Shown here: in pieces, positions 57,437 to 64,000 of the stretch
Position numbering within the stretch: the stretch's first letter is position 1
How the letters are laid out: every line of letters starts with the position of its first letter
Assembly (NCBI GenBank): GCA_034359265.1
Contig: CP136891.1
Span: forward strand, 45,748,001-45,812,000
Direction of reading: 5' to 3'
Length of the DNA: 64,000 bases
Origin: Canna indica
Lineage: Eukaryota > Streptophyta > Magnoliopsida > Zingiberales > Cannaceae
Notes under the pieces: generated by a model
Databases searched by the model: none
What the model was told of the DNA's origin: nothing
Seen by the model: only the letters and a program-made list of their open reading frames with translations
Translations under genes and position numbers: made by a program

Positions 57437-60010
57437 TGTCACACCCCAACTGAGGGGAGTGTGACCAGCCAGGGCCTACATCCTACCCTGTAGCCTACTG
57501 TCTACACTGACATATAAGAAACCAGAACATATCGATAAAAAGAAACCACAACGAAATCTTTATCTAATGTTTTCAAAGTTCACAATATATGTTTTTAAAC
57601 CAAAGAAGAACACCAACATCGTAACAAATAGAACATCTCAAATATCAAAGTTTTACAAACTTTTCCAAAACACAATGTCAGTGCAGAAAAGGAAACAACG
57701 ACTATAAGACACTAGACTATGACCCAAGGATGCCGCTATGAGATACGACACCACCACCTACCCTCCAGCTGCGCCATGCCGATAAGCCAAAATCACTGCT
57801 CGTGCTTTGCAAAAAAACAAAGAAACAAACTGTGAATCCACTTGAGACTCAATGAGCGATTCTTGCGAACCTCCACATAATCCTCAGTTACTCATGCATA
57901 ACATATAAGGCAACATAATGTATATTCAGGGAGGTAAGCTACTTTTAATGTGACTACTAATCCCATAGATCATTCTGTATACACAATATATGTGAAAACC
58001 TGCCATCTTGGCCTATCAAGCCTCCGGCATCCGGCCCTTGGGCCTACTTATGGTATAAAAATCCTGGCTACAGCCGGCCCTACCATACAAGGTGGAATCA
58101 CATTGGCCGTTCGGCCACATCATATCAAGATGTAAACAACAAATCCTGGGCCATCGACTAGGATGGTCTACTAGTCTCCGGACACCGTCTGGGGTAGGGA
58201 TAGCTAATCCCACCCAATTGGGGTCTGACACCTAGCAGGCCCGCTGGTGCATCTCAAGACCCAATCACTGGCCGAGCTAAGCATTGGTCATCCCGACCTC
58301 CACGCTTCTCGGTGGACCATCTTAAGCACATCACACAATCAAGTGTCCTAGGGTTTCCTTATATACACTTCGGGCCATTGCCCAAATCCGGCCCTAAGCC
58401 GGTCTGCAGGGTCATCAAATTAATGCTGCCCTTTCAAATTGTGCACACCTAATGGTTCTAGGTTTCCAAAAATGTTTACTAGCACTCCTAGAAGTTATGT
58501 CATCTCCTAGCTAAGTTTCCATATATGTTGAGCATCTCACAACGTCCTACACGTTGCCTAGCGTTATATGCTACCTTGGGTGAGGAATTCTATGAACCGA
58601 TCTCAGAATTTCGCCCACGAATATTTCAGGACAGCATGTGTACATCACTTACCAAATTAATTTAGGATAGTAACATCATGAAGAACCGAAATAAAAAAGC
58701 AAGTAATGTAGAGGTTAAACTCATATGGAACGTACACTAAGCATAGCAACAATTAAACGTGATATGAGCAATTAAATGAAACATTTCTTGTCTACATATA
58801 CTATATAAGCATTAGCAAGAATATTTCCAATTTGATAATATAAATCTATCCCAACAATTCACAACATGAATATGGATTAACATTAACGTGAATATGAATA
58901 AACATTAAACGGAGGGATATGAACAACTACACAAAATCGTTCGCTTCCTCCCCCTTTTCCTTGATCGGCCGAAGCTTGAGCAAGGTCACCTTTGCTCGAC
59001 TGATCAATCCATGTGGGAAGGGGCTGGAATCTATGCATTTTAACCAATGGAACAGTAAACATAAACTTCAAATTGAATCTAACATTTAAATGTGAAGGTG
59101 AGGGTTAAGACAATAAAATACGAGATCCAACAATCCAATACAAACAGTCCTACTTTTCCCCCTTCTACTGCTCAACCAACTCGAGCAGGATGATAACCAT
59201 GCTCAGCCGAACATCTAGGGTGGTGGACATGGCTGCGATGTCCACACGATTGTCAATCCAAAAGCAAAAACAAGCGAATACAAGTTGATGCGCAAGTTGC
59301 GAGACAAGCGAGGAAATTGGGGGAAATTTTGGCATGACCTTTCCCCTTTTCCTCGACTCGGACAGCCCCTTAAAACAAGAAATCGACATGTATAAAACCA
59401 CAAAATCACAGCATATACAATGATCTAAGAATCTAACATGGGGAAATAACTCGATCGGTAAAACTCGCGAAGAATAATCCCAATTTCAAAATCTATGGGG
59501 CCCGGCCACCCGCCTCCCCTCAACATCTATCCAACCACTCACCTTGATTGAGGAGGATGAAATATTAGATGTTGACAACTTTGAATCTTTCGGCGACGGC
59601 GCGAAATCCCGGATCGACCAAATCCCTTTTCCCCTTGCTTCTTCTCCCCCTCTCTTAGGCGCTGCCTTGTGCAACTCAAAGATGAGTCGCACGGCACAAG
59701 GATGAGGGATTTTAATCCCTCATCTAGCCTTCCATATAGGCTCTTGATTCACTTGACTCCTACTCAAGACTCGACTAAACCCGAACTCGACTTGGGTTCC
59801 GACTCAACCCACAACATGAGTCGATTTAAACTTGATTTAAGGTATGATTGCATAAAAGGAAAGTCAATCACACAATTAAATTTCATACACCAATGGTTGA
59901 GTCATACCTTTTCACTCGTGGCGATCCTGAGGCTCGACTCGACTATCCCCGGGTCCGGATCGCTTCACCAAAATAGATTTTTATATTAGGAAATTTTTCT
60001 GGGTCTTACA
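57437..60010 (-). repeat. Solo Tekay-type LTR, minus strand (2574 bp)
   Basis: On the minus strand it begins TGTAAGACCCAG at 60010 and ends GGGGTGTGACA at 57437. Flanks TTTCC (57432-57436) and TTTTC (60011-60015) agree at four of five bases. No internal sequence is attached. The donor CAAGGTGAGT (intron start 59542) is kept, but the acceptor reads TTTGCAAAGC at about 57810, its AG changed to AA. Confidence 0.9.
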
Positions 60011-62300
60011 TTTTCGATCTCTTCGGAGACCTATGTAGCTTGTAATGGGCTCATGCGACCTTGCAGTTCTAAATCGTGGGCTCATTGTGGTCTTTCGGTT
60101 TTCAACCAATAGGAAGGGTCGGAGATCACGTTTTCATATTTATTATCTTTGTGATCTCTTAAAATTCGTTTTGGTATCACTTGATTCTATTTAAAACGGA
60201 TTTCAAACTATTTAGCAAAGTGTATTTTGAAAATGATATTTGAATCTCTCTTTGCTATTTGGTTTGGTTAGCTTGCTAGTAGTCTTATTTTCATTGTCTA
60301 CTAATGAAGTCTACTTGCAAGTTGAAAATGTTAATGGAAGGCTATGCTATCATAAAGAAAATGGAAAAGAAAATGAAAAGTTTGGGAAATTCCAAGAATG
60401 GGGTATGAGTTCGTTTTTGCAAAAATCTTAGTATAGTAGTTGAATACCCATGCTTTAATGATGTTTCTATATACTAATAATTGATTTTGCATGATAAATG
60501 TTTAAATTTTCATGAGTAGGAAAAATCATGATAACTAGGCAATTTCATGATATGGATATTGAATGAAATTGGACTAGTTTGAAATTTCTTATTAGAGACC
60601 TCATTTTGAGTAAACACCCAATGAACATGTTTAGATACACAGATGATATGATTCTAGGTGTTTAAACTTGAAAATTCATGTGTAAATGAAAAATGTGATA
60701 ACTAGATCACATTAGGGGACTTAAGCTTGAAAAGTTTGATCCAAGTCAACTAATCGACTTGGACACTTCATTTTAAGTCCAAACTTCATAAACATATTTA
60801 GGAATAGGTATGACATGTTTCCATGCATTTAGAATGAAAAATTCATATGGATATGGATAAAATGACATAGAGGTGGTTTTATGAAAACCTCTTTTGAACC
60901 AAGTTGACCCAAGTCAATAAATTGACTTAAAGGTCTCATTTTCAATCCATATTTGGGAAACATGTTTAGATTTACTCATGTTAGGTGTCCATAAGTTTAA
61001 ATTTGAAAAACCATGAGTAAATGATAAGATTGACACTTAGCAAGTTTCATGATAACTAGTTTAGTTTTGAATGAAATCATGTTAGGTTGATATCTTGACC
61101 TAAGGACATAATTTTCATTCCAAACTTGACATACATTCTTTACATGACCATTATGTGGTGTCATAAAAGTTTGAATGAAAACTGAGCACTTTTTTAAAAT
61201 AATTAAAAATTACGAAAATGCCATTGAAAATTGAGCATTTTCAGTTATTTCTAAAAAAATATAGAAAAATCATTTTTAATTGATTCTTGAAACTGCACTT
61301 TTACTGAAAAATCTAGTTTGTTGTGTAAAAATTTCAAAAAAAAATCATCAAGAATCTGATTTATAATGGAATTTTGAAGTTGGATTTCGAAAACTCAAAG
61401 TATCACTTACTTGAAACACTCATATTTCCGATACTTTGATTTTTCTTCAAAAACTTCAAATAAAAACTAATGTATACTATTTTATTCCATTTCTAATATC
61501 ATTCACACCATTGGTTGAGTAAATCATTTCTATAAATGATTTTGATACCTTGAATGATAGCTAGAAATATCGATTTTTCATTGAAAACAATATAGGTTGA
61601 AAAATGAACTTAGAAAATTCATTTTGAGTTCAAACCTGATACATGCATTTCAAATGATCATTCAACAATTGGTATCAAAAAAATTTCATCCAACAATTGG
61701 TATCAAAAATCTTCGTCGAAAATATGATTTTGTATGGATGAAAAAGTTTGATTTTTGAAAATTTGAAGTATAGGTTGGCCTAAAGTCAACAAAGTGACTT
61801 AGAAATTTCATCTTAAGCCCAAACTTGATTCATAGACTTACATTCTCTCATGTTTGATGTCTAAATGCCTAAGATAAATAAAACATGAGTAGATACCAAA
61901 ATTTGATACTTAGCCATTTTCATATTTTCATGCTTAATTCGAATGAAACTGTGCTAAGTTGAAAATTTGATTAAATGACATTAGTTTCACTTCAAACTTG
62001 ATATACATTATTTAAATGACTATATCTTTGGTATTTTGAAAGTTTGAATGAAATCTAAAAATGTCATGAAAATATATGAGTACATACATTCTTGAGAACA
62101 TACATGATTTAATTTTGAATTCAGATTTTGTTTTGAACATATCATGTATGATTTTGTTTCATATCAAATATTTGTTTTTCATCCCTTTGGTTGAGATTGT
62201 CATGTTTCATGAAAAATCTTTAGTCTCAACTTTATGAAAAAATATTTGTTTCTCATCCCTTTGACTAGATTGACCTTTCTTGCCCTTTTTGATTGATGTC
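60011..62300. other. Long non-coding region of the Sirevirus derivative
   Basis: No open frame with a family motif; no integrase or RT traces. It contains diverged repeats of about 165-185 bases with CAAACTTGATACATA-, GAACATGTTTAGAT- and TCATGATAACTAG-like stretches (about 60570-62100). Confidence 0.7.
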
Positions 62301-62307
62301 AAAAGCT

Positions 62308-62509
62308 AGGGGGAGAAAATTATAGGTAAAGGGGGAGAAAAATATAGGTAAAGGGGAGGAAAATATAGGAAGACCATGCATATAGATAGGGGGAGTTTAT
62401 TTTCATAGATATGCATGTTGATAGGGGGAGAAATCCCTTAGTTGATATCCTCTATGCTTTAATGTATATATTTTCTTAAGGATGTTTGTCATCATCAAAA
62501 AGGGGGAGA
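62308..62509 (+). other. Six polypurine tracts before the 3' LTR
   Basis: AGGGGGAGA-type tracts at 62308, 62328, 62350, 62388, 62423 and 62497, the last one base before the 3' LTR. Multiplied polypurine tracts here are a known Sirevirus trait. Confidence 0.85.
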
Positions 62510-62510
62510 T

Positions 62511-64000
62511 TATTGGCTTTTGGTTTTCAACCTTGGTCTTAATCTTGGTTTTGATGATAACAAACATGTAACTAATATTTCGTTGAGAAATACTTCAGGT
62601 TCCATATCGATTAGCGTTCGATGTCCTCGATCAGATAAATCAGAAGAAATCGAAAGGACATTGATCGTCGCGCTCGGGTTCGTCATGGAATATCTCGAAG
62701 TTCGATGTATGCACTAAAGAAGTATTGGACGAGCTCAAAGATCACATGGAAAACTCTCCAAGATGATGCTCGTTGAAAGTCGGAACCCGAAAATGAAGCG
62801 CGCAAGAAAAATGGCTGAAAAATCAATATCAGCCTATGTTCGGTCGACCGGTCGGTCGATCAAATAGGGTTAAAAAAATGGCAGTAGCCATTTTGGTTGA
62901 CCGAATAGTGCCAAAAATTGGCAATGGCTACTTCGGTCAACTGGGCGGTCGACCGATTAAAGCCAAAAGTTGGTAGAGGACGCATTGGTCGACCGATCGA
63001 TCGACCGGACTGCGGATCACCAAAGTCGCAACACTGCGTCGGTCGACCGAATTGCGGATCGCAAGAGTTGAATCTGGCGGTCGACCCATCGGTCGATCGC
63101 ACAGAGAGAATAGGCAGCGGTCACTCTAAGCGGTCGATCGATCGGTCGACTGGCCAATCGACCGAGCGGCTGTAAAGGCTAGATTTTAGCCTGTTGAGCT
63201 GCTGTTTCTTTGAGAGGGTATAAATATACCTCATCTAACTCATTTAGCCCTCTTCTCTCACACTTACAGATTTGATTGAGCATTCTAAAGGGAGATTTGA
63301 GCCTTCAAAGGATCGATCAGCAGCGCTCTATTCTTCCGTGAACATTTTCTCAAGCGCACAATTTTCTTCCTCAACTCGGGTTTTAATATGAGCTCTACCT
63401 CTTGACGCGTTGAAGGCTTGGAAAAGAGTTGTGGTTCCTCTCTCATTTCTTAAGCTCTTTTGATTGTATTTTAATTATTATTTGGACATTGTTTTATTTG
63501 AATTTGAGTTTGAATAAGACCTAGGTTGTTAGGTCTTGTTGTGTGAGTGGTATCCTCGGTGTAGAAGGACTAAAGCCACTTGTGTAAACTTAGTTCTACT
63601 AGGCTTAGTTGAGGTATCCCTTAGGGTTGAGGTGGAAGAGTGCTCTAGGTAAGAAGGCAGAGACTTCCGGGTGTGGAAGTGCCTTAGGTCGAGAGTGCGA
63701 CTCTTCGAGTCAAAGTCCTCATTGTAAGGGAAACAAGAATTAATCTAGTAAACCTAGTTTGAAAATCCTAAGCGGAGTGCTTAGGTCTTGGACATTGTTT
63801 TATTTGAATTTGAGTTTGAATAAGACCTAGGTTGTTAGGTCTTATTGTGTGAGTGGTATCCTCGGTGTAGGAGTAAAGCCACTTGTGTAAACTTAGTTCT
63901 ACTAGGATTAGTTGAGGTATCCCTTAGGGTTGAGGTGGAAGAGGGCTCTAGGTAAGAAGGCAGAGACTTCCGGGTGTGGAAGTGCCTTAGGTCGAGAGTG
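62511..64000 (+). repeat. 3' LTR of the Sirevirus derivative (cut by window end)
   Basis: Starts TATTGGCTTTTGG (TG changed to TA) after the last polypurine tract and matches 54279-55540. Near its end a 306-bp stretch from 63482 is repeated from 63788, which the 5' LTR lacks. Confidence 0.88.

Larger units (their letters stand above)
54279..64000 (+). mobile_element. gag-only Sirevirus derivative (continues past window)
   Basis: 5' LTR 54279-55740, PBS, gag, a long non-coding region, six polypurine tracts and a 3' LTR from 62511. Between gag and the 3' LTR there is no protease, integrase, RT or RNase H, only non-coding DNA and a solo Tekay LTR. Internal length without that LTR is about 4.2 kb. 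It fits the gag-only class known as TR-GAG, with Sirevirus gag and LTR. A frameshift and stops in gag show this copy is decayed. Confidence 0.85.

Overview
The window is plant nuclear DNA and almost entirely transposable-element sequence. The evidence is tRNA-iMet primer-binding sites, Tekay/Del-type and other Ty3/gypsy chromoviruses with chromodomains, Sirevirus-type Ty1/copia gag genes, CACTA (En/Spm) termini, MITEs, an L1-type LINE tail, and a fragment of the eukaryotic kinase gene PDK1 that keeps its introns. I see no intact host gene, tRNA, rRNA or CRISPR array. The species cannot be fixed from the sequence; a flowering plant with a large heterochromatic genome is the safest reading.

Layout. 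1-5844 is the 5' part of a Tekay-type element on the minus strand (element A), with a 2.86 kb LTR. 5845-7430 holds a Sirevirus-like LTR end, a cluster of short inverted repeats and AT-rich DNA. 8902-9980 (minus) is a broken three-exon PDK1 fragment, cut by the start of a probable hAT element. 11197-14540 is the 5' half of a short-LTR, Reina-like chromovirus. 15130-15680 (minus) is the tail of an unidentified membrane-protein pseudogene. 15752-26975 is a 5'-truncated Tekay-type element (C). Its integrase gene is split by a complete 7.1 kb chromovirus (16380-23490) flanked by the target duplication CATAC.

26976-32697 is AT-rich with a MITE, a local duplication, a hAT-like element and a CACTA end. 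32698-35189 is a solo Tekay LTR (target duplication ACTGC). 35510-47586 is another solo LTR (TGCAA) with a complete Tekay-type element (B, 37353-47011, CTGAG) inserted in it. 47592-49458 is the 3' part of a CACTA transposon with the last exons of its PF03004-type protein. 49459-54278 is a nest of a copia LTR, a Sirevirus gag fragment, a split Sirevirus LTR, a LINE tail, a Tekay-related LTR fragment and a MULE end. 54279 to the window end is a gag-only Sirevirus derivative carrying a minus-strand solo Tekay LTR (57437-60010).

How it works together. The protein genes are retrotransposon gag, protease, reverse transcriptase, RNase H, integrase and chromodomain, nearly all broken by stops and frameshifts. 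Where an intact copy elsewhere in the window allows comparison, the stops are almost all G:C to A:T changes, mostly CAG to TAG. The most interesting regular signals are non-coding. The Tekay-type LTRs share a splice-donor-like and an acceptor-like site about 1.7 kb apart, plus a conserved leader stem-loop. Two LTR families carry arrays of small hairpins with compensating base changes. The Sirevirus keeps gag, six polypurine tracts and CpG-rich palindromes but has lost all of pol.
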